DNA of 64,000 nucleotides from Sporosarcina sp. NCCP-2222 (lineage in GTDB: Bacteria; Bacillota; Bacilli; Bacillales_A; Planococcaceae): assembly GCF_023168145.1 (NCBI RefSeq), contig NZ_BQYK01000004.1, positions 297,723 through 361,722 on the forward strand, in the 5' to 3' direction. Of the stretch, positions 16,885 to 26,196 are shown piece by piece. Made by a program: the position numbers and the translations under genes. Positions within the stretch are counted from its first letter, which is position 1. The number at the start of each line of letters is the position of its first letter. The notes beneath the pieces were generated by a model that saw only the letters and a program-made list of their open reading frames with translations, was not told the DNA's origin and made no database searches.

Positions 16885-18156
16885 TCAATGCAAGATACCG
16901 AATCGTTTTGCTTCAAATGTAAGTTCTTCCCGGAAGGACGGATGAGCGATTTGAATTAATGCTTTTGCTCGTTGCGACAATGATTTGCCGTGAAGGCGTG
17001 CGATTCCATATTCCGTTACGATGTTATCGACATCATTTTTAGATGTCGTCACGACGGATCCCGGTGTCAAATGAAGTTTAATTCGTGAGATCGTATCGTC
17101 TTTTGCAGTGGAATGCATGCAGACATATCCTTTTCCATGCTTCGCCAAGCGAACTCCGCGGGCAAAATCCGCTTGTCCGCCTGTTGATGAATAATAACTG
17201 CCCCCGACCGTTTCTGAAGCGCACTGTCCGTATAAATCCACTTCCGTTGTGGCATTGATGGAAACGATATGAGGTTCCTTCGCAATTTCATATGGATCAT
17301 TTACCATACGAACCGGTAAAAATTCCACAGATGAATTGTCATGCAGAAAATCATAGAGACGCTGCGACCCGAAGGCGAACGTCGTAACAATTTTGCCTTG
17401 ATGGGTTGATTTCCGCATGCCATCCACTGCACCCGCCTCGACGAGATCCACAATGCCATCCGTCAGCATTTCGGTATGAATTCCGAGATGACGGCGGTCT
17501 TTCAGCATTTTCATAACAGCGTTCGGAATGGCCCCAATTCCTATCTGCAAGGTGTCGCCGTCCTTTATATCATCCGTAATGTACTGGGCAATTTTTATGT
17601 CTTTCTCCGTAACAACAGGAATCCGCTCTTCCGTCAACGGCCGATTGTTTTCAATATATCCGGCCACTTGGCTGATATGAATCTGGTTACGTCCGAATGT
17701 GCGGGGCATGTATTGGTTCACTTCCAGCACAATGGGCACTTTCCCGATGAAATCAGCGACATAATCCGCTTGTGTGCCGAGGGAGAAATAGCCATGCCGG
17801 TCCATCGGGGAGGCGGTCGCCAACACCATCGGACGCTTGGCGGTCTTCTCCAGCAAGCGGGACACTTCCTGAAAAACGTTTGGGATCAACTCGACATGTC
17901 CTTCCCTGAATGCTTTGCGTGTCGCACCGCTAAGAAAATAGGAAATATGCGATACATGCCCTTTCATTTCTCCATTGATGTATGGGCGCTCCTGCAAGGC
18001 GAGCATCTGGTGCACGGTTACATGGTCCAATGATTTATTATTCTCTTCCACTATATCTAAAAGTCGAAACGGCTCGCCATTCGCTAAAGGCAAGATCAGG
18101 TCGGTATGTGGTTCAATTAAACGAATAAATTCTTTCTCCTGTAAAATACGGGTCAT
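16885..18156 (-). CDS. Acetyl-CoA hydrolase/transferase family CoA-transferase
   Basis: A 423-residue class I CoA-transferase of the acetyl-CoA hydrolase / 4-hydroxybutyrate CoA-transferase group. Both lobes are present: the N-lobe with SPMDRHGYFSLGT and the C-lobe with DLYGQCASETVGGSYYSSTGGQADF, where the SETVGG-type Glu is the covalent CoA-ester catalyst, and the final ALIQIAHPSFREEL. It moves CoA between acetyl-CoA and a short-chain acid. AGGAAGTG precedes the ATG at 18156. It is monocistronic; acid substrate unknown. Confidence 0.88.
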   Translation of the reverse strand: MTRILQEKEFIRLIEPHTDLILPLANGEPFRLLDIVEENNKSLDHVTVHQMLALQERPYINGEMKGHVSHISYFLSGATRKAFREGHVELIPNVFQEVSRLLEKTAKRPMVLATASPMDRHGYFSLGTQADYVADFIGKVPIVLEVNQYMPRTFGRNQIHISQVAGYIENNRPLTEERIPVVTEKDIKIAQYITDDIKDGDTLQIGIGAIPNAVMKMLKDRRHLGIHTEMLTDGIVDLVEAGAVDGMRKSTHQGKIVTTFAFGSQRLYDFLHDNSSVEFLPVRMVNDPYEIAKEPHIVSINATTEVDLYGQCASETVGGSYYSSTGGQADFARGVRLAKHGKGYVCMHSTAKDDTISRIKLHLTPGSVVTTSKNDVDNIVTEYGIARLHGKSLSQRAKALIQIAHPSFREELTFEAKRFGILH

Positions 18157-18250
18157 CGTGTACACTTCCTGGCCTGTTTTCCCCTAGTATAACGTAGCCA
18201 GAGTGCCCACTCAACTTGTTGTAAAGTTCCTCGAAATATATAATGAAATT

Positions 18251-18952
18251 ATGAAAAATTTATCAAACGACCAAATTATCCAATTAAATCAGTACAGTGT
18301 GTATGCCGAGAAGCCAGACCATCCTGTATTTACATTAGAGGATATCATGGATACCGCTAAAACCGCAGACTGCTTAAAAACCGTGGAAGTTATTAGCGGT
18401 AGTCCTAATAGCGTAGTTGCCGCCTCTTTCTTTATGAGAAGATATGGAATGTTTGCCGCGATGCAGCTGACCAACCTGACGATGTATGATGAGATGTGGC
18501 AAGGAACGCCGGGCTGTCTAACATTTGGCGCAAAAGTGGAATACGGGAACCGAACGGTCAGCACATATACAGATGAGGCCGATTGGAAGCTGGTGGATCA
18601 TCGGGAAGAGGCCATTCGTTTTCTTCTTGTTCAAGCCAATGACTTAATTCAGCAAATCCGTGAAGCCGTGGCCGTTTCACCACTCACCTTATGGGAGAAC
18701 ATCTTCGGTTTCCTTTTGTGGCAATATCACGTCATGTTAAATCATCCTGCAACCGCATCAGAGGCACGTCATGACTTGAACATCTTAAAAGACGATCAAA
18801 CCTGGGCAGGCATCGCACCCTTCTCACGCTTTGCAAAATACTTAAACGGCAGCGAACCGTCTGCCCTGTTGAATACAACTGTCCGGACGACCTGTTGCTT
18901 CTCTAAAGATGTCCCCGGCCTCATTCAATGTGGGTTTTGCCCGTTAAAATGA
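18251..18952 (+). CDS. FhuF-like ferric reductase family protein
   Basis: About 233 residues. The C-terminus ends CC-x10-C-x2-C (Cys215, 216, 227, 230), the unusual 2Fe-2S binding pattern of FhuF siderophore-iron reductases, and the body is otherwise a helical domain of that family. FhuF proteins release iron from hydroxamate siderophores in the cytoplasm. The start is uncertain: no good ribosome site precedes the ATG at 18251, and an ATG 48 nt upstream is also possible. No Fur box was seen immediately upstream and no siderophore genes are adjacent. Confidence 0.75.
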   Translation: MKNLSNDQIIQLNQYSVYAEKPDHPVFTLEDIMDTAKTADCLKTVEVISGSPNSVVAASFFMRRYGMFAAMQLTNLTMYDEMWQGTPGCLTFGAKVEYGNRTVSTYTDEADWKLVDHREEAIRFLLVQANDLIQQIREAVAVSPLTLWENIFGFLLWQYHVMLNHPATASEARHDLNILKDDQTWAGIAPFSRFAKYLNGSEPSALLNTTVRTTCCFSKDVPGLIQCGFCPLK

Positions 18953-18957
18953 AAAAT

Positions 18958-18986
18958 GGAGACTCCTCAAGAGAAGAAGAGTCTCC
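18958..18986. terminator. Bidirectional terminator between convergent genes
   Basis: GGAGACTC / GAGTCTCC stem; on the minus strand it is followed by ATTTTTCATTTT. Confidence 0.7.
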
Positions 18987-18993
18987 AATCTAA

Positions 18994-19272
18994 TCAAGTT
19001 TGCCGATATGCTGAATAACTATGCTTCAAAGAATATAGAAGACCGAGCGTGGCGGCACTATAAAAGAAGCCCATAAAAATACCAGCAGACAAATTGCCAC
19101 GATGACTTATAAAAATAGAGAGGATCAAGGCAGACACGGTAGCAACTGTAGATAACCATGAAGAAGGCACTTTAAAGAACCACTTGGCTGCGAGCACAAC
19201 GAGTAAAATAACCGGTACTGCCCATATGGCGTCCCAAATATTCGTATGGATGATCGGATATTCGTTCATCAT
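18994..19272 (-). CDS. Small membrane protein (CsbA-like topology)
   Basis: A 92-residue hydrophobic protein with three predicted helices (about 14-31, 38-56, 62-82) and a short basic tail. Its size and topology recall the sigma-B-controlled CsbA/DUF2198 proteins of Bacillales but the match is weak and no function is known. AAGGACTGATG lies upstream of two adjacent ATGs. It is convergent with the FhuF-like gene. Confidence 0.55.
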   Translation of the reverse strand: MMNEYPIIHTNIWDAIWAVPVILLVVLAAKWFFKVPSSWLSTVATVSALILSIFISHRGNLSAGIFMGFFYSAATLGLLYSLKHSYSAYRQT

Positions 19273-19342
19273 TTGTCATCAGTCCTTTTTTATCCATAGG
19301 ATAGCCGAGTCGACTCACTTTATGCATGAAGGAGGAAATAAA

Positions 19343-19669
19343 ATGATGTGCCACGGACATGTTGTAAAAGGAAATGGTATCGATTCGGAAACACGCTGTA
19401 TCCATTATCATTCCCCGCTCGACATCATCGCCATAAAATTTTATTGCTGTGATACGTATTACCCTTGTTTTGATTGCCATGAAGAGTCAGGCTGCGGCAA
19501 TCCAGCTGTATGGCCAGCTGACCAGTTCGATGAGAAGGCTGTTCTGTGCGGCGAGTGTGGGTATGAATTGACAGTAAATGAATATAAAGTCTGCCTATCG
19601 ATGTGTCCAAACTGCGCAGCAAAGTTCAACCCTGGCTGCGGACTGCATTGGGAACTGTATTTTGAATAA
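19343..19669 (+). CDS. CHY-type zinc-finger protein
   Basis: A 108-residue cysteine-rich protein with the CHY zinc-finger layout: CHGHVVKGNGIDSETRCIHYHSPLDIIAIKFYCCDTYYPCFDCHEESGCG followed by CGECGYELT and CPNCAAKFNPGCGLHW. The family binds several zinc ions; in bacteria the role is unknown, in eukaryotes related domains occur in RCHY1. AAGGAGGAAAT lies before the ATG. Monocistronic. Confidence 0.85.
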   Translation: MMCHGHVVKGNGIDSETRCIHYHSPLDIIAIKFYCCDTYYPCFDCHEESGCGNPAVWPADQFDEKAVLCGECGYELTVNEYKVCLSMCPNCAAKFNPGCGLHWELYFE

Positions 19670-19693
19670 AACGTTCGGAGGAGCAGCATTTAG

Positions 19694-20191
19694 TCACTGC
19701 TCCTCCTCATGCACTTTTACAAATACCGTGCCAAATAACTGTTCTCCAATGTACGCATCCAACTTCCACATGCCACTTTTCGGCAGTGACATATTCGATG
19801 GAGCATGCCGGTCCGCTCCATTGTTCGGTCCACCAAGACCTGTTTCCAATACAACGATGGCATCTTGATCCTTTTCATGTGTACCGATTACTTTCAAATC
19901 TCCATCCAGTTCATCATCCGCACCCCAAAAATGCCACATATACTTTTGGACTTTATCCGGATAAAAACGTAATAATTCAGAGTCGTCATATATGAAACCT
20001 ATGCGTCCTTCTTCACCGATCAGGGTAAAATTATCGCTCGTAAACAAAGCACTCTCTTCCCAAGCATCTTCACTATTCTCTGCCTCGTCGGTCACCCCAT
20101 CATTTTTGGTTTCACCAGATGATTTCGTGCAGCCGGCTATGATAAAGGCAAGGAGAAGAGAAATCAATAGTAGATTGGTTTTTTTATTCAT
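19694..20191 (-). CDS. Lipoprotein, DUF4871-like
   Basis: A 165-residue lipoprotein with signal peptide and lipobox IIAGC (Cys21), an acidic linker, then a domain of about 110 residues rich in aromatic residues (FIYDDSELLRFYPDKVQKYMWHFWG ... SGMWKLDAYIGEQLFGTVFVKV) that resembles DUF4871/YhfM proteins of Bacilli. Such proteins sit on the outer face of the membrane; no activity is known. It lies 39 bp after the next upstream gene on the same strand. Confidence 0.65.
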   Translation of the reverse strand: MNKKTNLLLISLLLAFIIAGCTKSSGETKNDGVTDEAENSEDAWEESALFTSDNFTLIGEEGRIGFIYDDSELLRFYPDKVQKYMWHFWGADDELDGDLKVIGTHEKDQDAIVVLETGLGGPNNGADRHAPSNMSLPKSGMWKLDAYIGEQLFGTVFVKVHEEEQ

Positions 20192-20230
20192 ACTAAATAC
20201 CTCCGTTTCATTTAAACTTCTATTTTCACG

Positions 20231-20635
20231 TCAATGAATCGGTTCTTCTGTTTCCCTTGTTATCATCCATCTTTCGTTGATGAGCTCCCAATTTTCGATG
20301 GTAAAAAGCCTCGCTGTGACTTCTTCATCTTTAACAAGTAGCATTTCATAGAAAACGACGGCTTGCTCGGCATCCCTCAGTCGGATGACCCGGTTTTCAA
20401 ACTTCTTTGTTGCACCGATAAAGTGGCTGACGGACTGCTTCATGCCATCAATGGACTGTTGTTTAGAAAATATTATTGGTTGACTCGTGCCGGGTTGAAA
20501 GAAAGCCACATAATAGTCATCGGTCATTCTATCAAGCCGAGAGGTGTCACCCGTTTTCATTGCGTCGTTCCAAGAAACAATGAAGTCATCATGCATTTTT
20601 GTAAACTCACTCAATCGTTTTTGTAATTGTTCCAT
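20231..20635 (-). CDS. NTF2-like (SnoaL/DUF4440-type) protein
   Basis: A 134-residue soluble protein with the cone-shaped NTF2-like pattern: N-terminal helices (KMHDDFIVSWNDAMKTGDTSRLDRMTDDYYVAFFQP) and a curved sheet ending ARLFTIENWELINERWMITRETE. These domains bind small molecules or act as isomerases; no catalytic residues can be assigned here. No signal peptide. It precedes the DUF4871-like lipoprotein gene and may be cotranscribed. Confidence 0.6.
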   Translation of the reverse strand: MEQLQKRLSEFTKMHDDFIVSWNDAMKTGDTSRLDRMTDDYYVAFFQPGTSQPIIFSKQQSIDGMKQSVSHFIGATKKFENRVIRLRDAEQAVVFYEMLLVKDEEVTARLFTIENWELINERWMITRETEEPIH

Positions 20636-20714
20636 TTCCCATTCCCCTTTATTTTCCCGTTACAAGTCTCTTATATTTCACTTATTCGCCACTCTCTCTT
20701 GAAAACCTTTTTAA

Positions 20715-21479
20715 CTAGGCACGCACTTGGGAAGAGCGCCGGTTTTGCTTCCGCTCATAAAAGTGGTGAACACTTATGGAGACAAGCAACAAGCTGATCA
20801 ACGCGGAATCGATTATTCGTACAATAATAATGCCAAAGGACTCAATTGAAACCGCGTCAATGAGATACCATAAACCAAACAAAAGTAGTGATAACAACGC
20901 GATTTGACCCCAATATAGCCATTTTTGTTTTGGTTCTGTGTCAAGGCTCCTCCCATACTTCGCTGTCCGAATGTACAGATAGCTGATAATCGCAAAGATG
21001 CCAACCAGCGTGCCCCCGTGTTGAAGGAACTTAAAGACTGGAATTTCAAAATCTAAAACAGGAACCCGATACGTGAGGATTGAAAAGTTCCTCACCATAA
21101 AGCCGCCTGCATGGGTGAAAGAATCCCACACCACATGAGTGAGCATTCCAAATAAGGCAGAATAGAAAAAGACGCAAATCTTCAAGAAACGAGTCGAGCT
21201 AGTTTTTGGAGAATAGGTGTCCTGCAAAGCCGAAGGCAGATGCCTAAATAACGTTTCGTGTATACATGCCTGGTAAATCAAATAAACGATCATCACAATG
21301 GGTAGATTAAAAACTAGAAATCCCCATAAAGTATGGCCAATCTCACCATACGGCCTGCCACGCAAAAAATACTCAAAATCCGGCGACATGCTCCCCAAAA
21401 CCATCGCTAAAAAATTCACATATTGACTCTTTCTCGAAAAAGGCAAGATGACTGCAGGATGAGCGAAGGTCAGCGGCAT
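20715..21479 (-). CDS. DUF4184 family membrane protein
   Basis: A 254-residue membrane protein starting with MPLTFAHPAVILPF and carrying MSPDFEYFLR and HVVWDSFTHAGGF, the His/Asp signature of DUF4184 (related to YfhO/metal-dependent membrane hydrolases of the LexA-regulated YdjM type). About six predicted helices. The conserved His and Asp residues suggest a metal site, but no reaction is established. Monocistronic. Confidence 0.75.
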   Translation of the reverse strand: MPLTFAHPAVILPFSRKSQYVNFLAMVLGSMSPDFEYFLRGRPYGEIGHTLWGFLVFNLPIVMIVYLIYQACIHETLFRHLPSALQDTYSPKTSSTRFLKICVFFYSALFGMLTHVVWDSFTHAGGFMVRNFSILTYRVPVLDFEIPVFKFLQHGGTLVGIFAIISYLYIRTAKYGRSLDTEPKQKWLYWGQIALLSLLLFGLWYLIDAVSIESFGIIIVRIIDSALISLLLVSISVHHFYERKQNRRSSQVRA

Positions 21480-21646
21480 TTATTTCACTCCTAAATGGTA
21501 ATAGCGATAAACAATTTCTTACTTTTATTGTAGCATAATCCTTCAATGCGACTCTGATGAGCAATAGTATTAGTGATTATTCGTTGAGAACATAGCATTT
21601 ATAGCAGCTCTCAACGAGTAACTCTATCTTACCAACGTACAAAAAC

Positions 21647-21688
21647 AAGCCGCCATAAAATCAGTAATACTGATCCTATGACGGCTCT
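21647..21688 (-). terminator. Rho-independent terminator downstream of AI-2E transporter
   Basis: On the minus strand AGCCGTCAT ... ATGGCGGCT stem with inner ATCAGTA/TACTGAT pairing and a TGTTTTTG tail. Confidence 0.7.
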
Positions 21689-21778
21689 TACGTTTTAAGC
21701 TATGTTTGCAAAGATTGGTCTATCTTCGAGACAGTATTCGTTCAATGTAATAGGTTGAAGCATCTACCTAAACCCTGT

Positions 21779-22858
21779 CTACACATTCTTCGTAGCCGCC
21801 CGTCGGATTTCCTTCCGCCGTTCGTAGATGTTCAATACGATCACTTTGATGACGGCGTAAACCGGAATGGCAACGATAATGCCGACAAAACCTGCGATGT
21901 TACCAGCCGCCAATATGATAGTGATAACAGTGAGTGGATGGATGTCGAGTGTTTTGCCCATGACATTCGGCGTAATAAGATTGCTGTCGATCTGCTGGGC
22001 GATAAGTGTAACGAGCCCCACCCAGATCACCATTTTAGGATCATCCAAGTAGCCGATCACAAGAGCCGGTGCTACGGCAATCCAAGGCCCAATAAATGGA
22101 ATCAAATTCATGAAGAGCGCAAACATGGCCAGCAAGAGTGCATATTCCAATCCAATCAGCTTATAGCCGATAAAGATAAGCGTCGCCAAGATAGCACTAA
22201 TCAAAAATTGGCCTTGGATATACGAACGCAATACGTTGTCAATATCGCTCAATGTCTTTTTAATCCACTCACGGCGCTCACCGGAGAACAAATTGTAAAT
22301 CCGCGGCGCAAATTTCTCGTGGTCCTTCAGCATGAAAATGAAGAAGAATGGCACTAGGATTAACAGGAAGACCGCTTGGAAGAAGGACTGCAGGAATTGG
22401 ACAATCCATTTTCCGAACTTCACAGCAATCGATTGCAAGGAATTGACCGCACTTTCAAGTGAGGTTTTCAACTGTGGTGGTAATTCATCCCGTTGATCCC
22501 AGATCGTTTCCCCAATTTCATTGATCTCTTTTGTCAATGCCGGTGCATTTTCAACCAGCGTATTCACCTGTTTCGTCACAACCGGCCCGACAATGGAGAC
22601 GAATACCCAAAGTAGCAATACCAATCCGACAATGATAATAAGGATACTTCCCCACCGGGGCACCTTTCGTTCCTCCAGCTTGCGCTGAATCGGTTCCGTC
22701 ATGTAATACAGGACGCCGCCGAGCAGCAGGGGCAGGATGATCGCTTTAATAATAATGACGATCGGTGCAAAGATAAAGCTAATTTCCATGAAGTATTTGA
22801 TAATCAGTATGGCGAGCAGCGTGCCCACTCCTACTTGGAACCATAATTTTTTCGTCAA
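21779..22858 (-). CDS. AI-2E family transporter
   Basis: A 359-residue protein with seven to eight predicted helices and the family features PFFFIFMLKDHEKF, FMNLIPFIGPWIAVAPALVIG and a long extracytoplasmic loop of amphipathic helices (about 70-150). Members export autoinducer-2 or act as sodium/proton antiporters; the actual substrate varies. The C-terminus is basic (YERRKEIRRAATKNV). Monocistronic with terminators on both sides. Confidence 0.88.
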   Translation of the reverse strand: MTKKLWFQVGVGTLLAILIIKYFMEISFIFAPIVIIIKAIILPLLLGGVLYYMTEPIQRKLEERKVPRWGSILIIIVGLVLLLWVFVSIVGPVVTKQVNTLVENAPALTKEINEIGETIWDQRDELPPQLKTSLESAVNSLQSIAVKFGKWIVQFLQSFFQAVFLLILVPFFFIFMLKDHEKFAPRIYNLFSGERREWIKKTLSDIDNVLRSYIQGQFLISAILATLIFIGYKLIGLEYALLLAMFALFMNLIPFIGPWIAVAPALVIGYLDDPKMVIWVGLVTLIAQQIDSNLITPNVMGKTLDIHPLTVITIILAAGNIAGFVGIIVAIPVYAVIKVIVLNIYERRKEIRRAATKNV

Positions 22859-22947
22859 TGTCTCACTTCCTTTACCGTCTATTTCTTTTGTTTAAGTATA
22901 CGGTTTAATACGTCTACTGTCGAAAAGAAGTTTCATTTCCAATCAAA

Positions 22948-22990
22948 AACGGGAACAAAGCATCTCCTTGAGATCGCTTTGCTCCCGTTT
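22948..22990 (-). terminator. Rho-independent terminator of sigma/anti-sigma operon
   Basis: ACGGGAGCAAAGC / GCTTTGTTCCCGT stem with TTTTTG tail on the minus strand, just past the anti-sigma gene. Confidence 0.85.
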
Positions 22991-22996
22991 ACTATA

Positions 22997-24103
22997 TTAC
23001 TTGTTTAGTTCCACGACAATCTCTTCAAGCGTGAACTCTTCCCGGCCTTTTCCTTCCTTCGTCGGAATGCTGATTGTCGTTTCTCCGTCTTTCGTAATTT
23101 CAACGCCACCATGATTTTCAGGCGTATATTCCCATAGATTGACGGTAGGTGTGATGTATAGTTTCGTTGCCTTCGGATCCAATTTTTTGAATGTTTTACT
23201 CCAGCTCATATTCCCTTCGATATCTCCAGAGCCGCCATTTATGTCGCCCGGATACATATTGCCCAAATCATCCTTTATTTCAATGTCAGCATCCATGCCG
23301 TGCCATTTTTCACTTACTTCTTTCGATACTAGCTGATCATAATAAACGATGAAGGACATTGGCGTCACGGTGATCTTTTCAATTTCCACCTCGACACCAC
23401 CCTGCTGTACGCTTTGATTGACGACCTGCACATTGTTGTCTGATGCCTGAAGGGTGAGTGCAAAATTCCAATGCCCTTTTATTTTCTCATCCGACTGTTC
23501 CGTTGTAATTCCGTCCACTTTCCATTTCACCTTGACCGTATCAAGTTCATTCGTCCCGAGGTTGCTGCCCGTTATTAATCCGACATACTGGCGATCTCCC
23601 ACTTTCGCCAGTTGATTGGAGCCTCCCATCCCTTCGGCTCCCTTTATATCTAGAAAGTCATTAATCCACGGATCGTCCCCTAAGTCTTTCTCCGATTCAA
23701 TCGTGTATGTTAACGAGACCGTTTTCCCATCGTAAATTGCATCATTCAATGTAATCTTTACGCCATTGCTTTCCCTCGTCATGTTGATCGCCCTAGAATA
23801 GGCCTGATAGTCATCATATAAACCGGTTTTCCCATTGTCCAAAAACCGGAAAATATCGCCGATAACCGGAATATTCCCTGCATAGGCTGGAAATGCCAAG
23901 CCAATCGTCTTAACGGAAAGCCCGCATACCGCAACCGCTGCCGCCGCTTTCATCTTCCAGCTTTTCCTTTTTCTTTTTCCAATCAATCGATTCACCTCTT
24001 TTTTCACTTTCGCCCTGTCGAATTCCGTCACGTCCACCTCTTCAAATTCGGTATCATCCAGATCTAGTTCATATAACAACTCATAAATCGATTTATTTTT
24101 CAC
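22997..24103 (-). CDS. DUF4179 anti-sigma-factor-like membrane protein
   Basis: A 368-residue single-pass protein. The cytoplasmic N-terminus (about 1-45, acidic then basic KKEVNRLIGKRKRK) precedes one membrane helix (about 52-74), and the extracytoplasmic part contains the DUF4179 domain seen in anti-sigma factors partnered with ECF sigma factors. Its start overlaps the sigma gene by 4 nt (ATGA), so translation is coupled. It is expected to hold the sigma factor at the membrane until an envelope signal arrives. Confidence 0.82.
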   Translation of the reverse strand: MKNKSIYELLYELDLDDTEFEEVDVTEFDRAKVKKEVNRLIGKRKRKSWKMKAAAAVAVCGLSVKTIGLAFPAYAGNIPVIGDIFRFLDNGKTGLYDDYQAYSRAINMTRESNGVKITLNDAIYDGKTVSLTYTIESEKDLGDDPWINDFLDIKGAEGMGGSNQLAKVGDRQYVGLITGSNLGTNELDTVKVKWKVDGITTEQSDEKIKGHWNFALTLQASDNNVQVVNQSVQQGGVEVEIEKITVTPMSFIVYYDQLVSKEVSEKWHGMDADIEIKDDLGNMYPGDINGGSGDIEGNMSWSKTFKKLDPKATKLYITPTVNLWEYTPENHGGVEITKDGETTISIPTKEGKGREEFTLEEIVVELNK

Positions 24104-24666
24104 AATGCATGGCCTCCTGGATTCAATTTCAACGCTTTTTCCGAAAGCTTCTTTTTGCCGCGGTATACCCGGTTGTCGATGGCGGTCCTGCTTAATCCAA
24201 GCTTTTCGGAGATCGCATCCGTCTTGTATCCTAAAAAGAACTTCATAATGAAAATCTGCCGATCGATCGGCTCAAGCTGGTTGATGAGCCGAATCAAATC
24301 CTTCTCGTCTTCCTTGTCCATCAGTTGCTCTTCGACAGACCGCTCTGCGTTCATCTCCATCTGGTCCGAAGAAATTTCCTTTTGGTTCGTTGCTTTCCGG
24401 TAATAGTCAATCGCCCTGAACTTTGCGACTGCGCAAATCCATTTCCTGAAATCAATTCCGTCCCCTTCAAACTTTTTTGCATTATGCCAAACAGAAAGAA
24501 AAATATCATTGACGCACTCATCGATCATGCCCTGATTCCCCACTGGGCCAAGCACCTTCTGTGCAACCCCTTTTACCAAAGGCAAATACTGATCAATGAC
24601 AAATTCCAGCGCATCCTCTTTCCCTTTTTTCAGTCGCCTAATAAAATTGTCACTCGTAGATTTCAT
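24100..24666 (-). CDS. ECF-type RNA polymerase sigma factor
   Basis: A 188-residue sigma-70 family factor with region 2 (DECVNDIFLSVWHNAKKFEGDGIDFRKWICAVAKFRAIDYYRK) and region 4 helix-turn-helix (LEPIDRQIFIMKFFLGYKTDAISEKLGLSRTAIDNRVYRGKKKL). Regions 1 and 3 are absent, as in ECF factors. AAGGAGA lies 6 nt before the ATG at 24666. It overlaps the DUF4179 anti-sigma gene. I could not identify its own promoter recognition sequence upstream. Confidence 0.88.
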   Translation of the reverse strand: MKSTSDNFIRRLKKGKEDALEFVIDQYLPLVKGVAQKVLGPVGNQGMIDECVNDIFLSVWHNAKKFEGDGIDFRKWICAVAKFRAIDYYRKATNQKEISSDQMEMNAERSVEEQLMDKEDEKDLIRLINQLEPIDRQIFIMKFFLGYKTDAISEKLGLSRTAIDNRVYRGKKKLSEKALKLNPGGHAL

Positions 24667-24947
24667 ATGCAATCTCCTTCAACGTCGTAAAAGCCTTTAC
24701 ACTCTATACAACGTACCAGAAATTTTTTTCTCGCGCGCTTTTTGATTTTAAGCAAAATTGAACTAGAAAAGACGACTAACCTGCATTCTCTTACACCACT
24801 TTCGTACCGTTCGGTTAACTGATTCATAAAGCAGGATACTACAGCAGGATATCCATCTGGTCGGATGCCTTGCCACAGACATGGATCGGACACTTCGTCT
24901 GCTTCGCTCCCTAAGAGTAATAAGACATTGAACCTTCACTCTGACAT
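24667..24947. other. Intergenic region upstream of ECF sigma gene
   Basis: About 280 bases that must contain the sigma operon promoter. No clear -35/-10 pair of the ECF type and no supported gene was seen; an open frame on the minus strand lacks a ribosome site. Confidence 0.35.
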
Positions 24948-24993
24948 AAAAACTGCACCTCCAATTAATGACTAATTAGAGGTGCAGTTTTTA
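24948..24993 (-). terminator. Rho-independent terminator
   Basis: Near-perfect inverted repeat AAAAACTGCACCTC / GAGGTGCAGTTTTT, usable on both strands, just past the small lipoprotein gene. Confidence 0.88.
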
Positions 24994-25018
24994 TAGCATC
25001 TTATACAATTAATTCGGT

Positions 25019-25396
25019 CTAAAAACTTTGTCCCACAATTAATTTCCACTTATTTTTTTCCTTCTTAACAGGAAATTTCAACTCTAGTTCCCCATCAACA
25101 TCTACCACTGAAATTGTTGCTTCAAATTCAGTTGGACTTATGGCTGAAATTCCAATAATTCGTGTTTCCGAGATTTCAGAATTAATATCCAGGTATTCTT
25201 TCATCTGTTCTTTTTTGTCAGGGAACCTTATGTCATCCGACAGTTTAACTAAGGTTGACAAATCATTATTTTCCAAGGCTTTCAGGTAATTTTGTAATAG
25301 TTTCTCCACCTCCATTTCTGGAGTAAATGTTGCTTTCGTTGAACAGCCGATTAGGAGTAATAGAAGTAGTAATCCTATTAAGGATTTTTTACCCAC
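25019..25396 (-). CDS. Small lipoprotein, NTF2-like/DUF4878-type
   Basis: A 125-residue lipoprotein: long Leu-rich signal with lipobox LIGC (Cys18), then EVEKLLQNYLKALENNDLSTLVKLSDD and a beta-rich half ending KWKLIVGQSF, the pattern of small DUF4878/NTF2-like secreted domains. No catalytic motif. Monocistronic, with its own terminator. Function unknown. Confidence 0.6.
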   Translation of the reverse strand: MGKKSLIGLLLLLLLIGCSTKATFTPEMEVEKLLQNYLKALENNDLSTLVKLSDDIRFPDKKEQMKEYLDINSEISETRIIGISAISPTEFEATISVVDVDGELELKFPVKKEKNKWKLIVGQSF

Positions 25397-25486
25397 TCGT
25401 TTTCACCTCTCCATCCAAAATATAATACAATTTTCTAACTATTATAATACCATAAATTTGGAATAAACCCCATGCTAGCCGTACAT

Positions 25487-25518
25487 AAAAACTCCCGACG
25501 TAATCAAAAGTCGGGAGC
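25487..25518 (-). terminator. Rho-independent terminator of VTC/DUF4956 operon
   Basis: CTCCCGACTT ... GTCGGGAG stem followed by TTTTTATG on the minus strand. Confidence 0.85.
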
Positions 25519-25524
25519 TTGGTA

Positions 25525-26196
25525 TTAAAGATACGATAATGATACTTTCAAATTAGCATTCCGCTCACGAATCGCATCGAGCAGCACTTGGTCACGCGTA
25601 TCCACTTTGCTGCGGATGGAAAATGTATAAAGGATCATTGTGCCAAGATTCGTCGTTTCCACTTGGCGCAGTTGATGGAACTCTGTCATGTCGTTCAAGA
25701 TATCCTCAAACAGCTCCTCATGATTCAGGTTCTCCGGAACGGTCACTTTCAAGATTTGCGTGTCCTTCCCTTTTCCATAATCAAACTTGAATAGCAAGTA
25801 AAAGACGAGACTTGCAAAGAAAGTAAGGACGATTGCCAGTTCGAATTGATACAAGCCGGCAGTCATACCGACGCATAATCCAAAAAATATGTATGCGATG
25901 TCTTTAGCGTTCGTGACAGCACTACGAAAACGGATTAAGGAAAAAATGGCGAATAACCCGAAGGCAACCCCTGCATTGTCACTGACGACGTTCATGACAA
26001 CTGAGACGACAACGCTCATCATGACAATTGTATGGACGAACGACTGAGAATACCGTTCTCCGTTAAATGTTGCCTTGTAAACTTGAGTGATGACCAAGCT
26101 AAGAATTGTGGCTAATACCATGGCGACAAGGCTCATCCAGATGGAATGATCGCCTGCCATTCCGTTAAATGAAAACAAGTTGTTGATCTGATTCAT
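25525..26196 (-). CDS. DUF4956 membrane protein
   Basis: A 223-residue protein with four predicted helices in the first 140 residues, including the strongly conserved FGLFAIFSLIRFRSAVTNAKDIAYIFFGLCVGMTAGLYQ signature of DUF4956, followed by a soluble ferredoxin-like C-terminal domain. The family is almost always linked to VTC polyphosphate polymerases and often to CotH kinases. GGAGGAATGG precedes the ATG at 26196, which lies inside the end of the VTC gene (32-nt overlap), so the two are translationally coupled. It may channel or regulate the polymer; this is inference. Confidence 0.85.
   Translation of the reverse strand: MNQINNLFSFNGMAGDHSIWMSLVAMVLATILSLVITQVYKATFNGERYSQSFVHTIVMMSVVVSVVMNVVSDNAGVAFGLFAIFSLIRFRSAVTNAKDIAYIFFGLCVGMTAGLYQFELAIVLTFFASLVFYLLFKFDYGKGKDTQILKVTVPENLNHEELFEDILNDMTEFHQLRQVETTNLGTMILYTFSIRSKVDTRDQVLLDAIRERNANLKVSLSYL

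Noticed and set aside
24663-24893. 76-codon minus-strand frame upstream of the ECF sigma gene
   Set aside because: No ribosome site, unusual composition, and it overlaps the sigma gene start; probably part of the promoter region.
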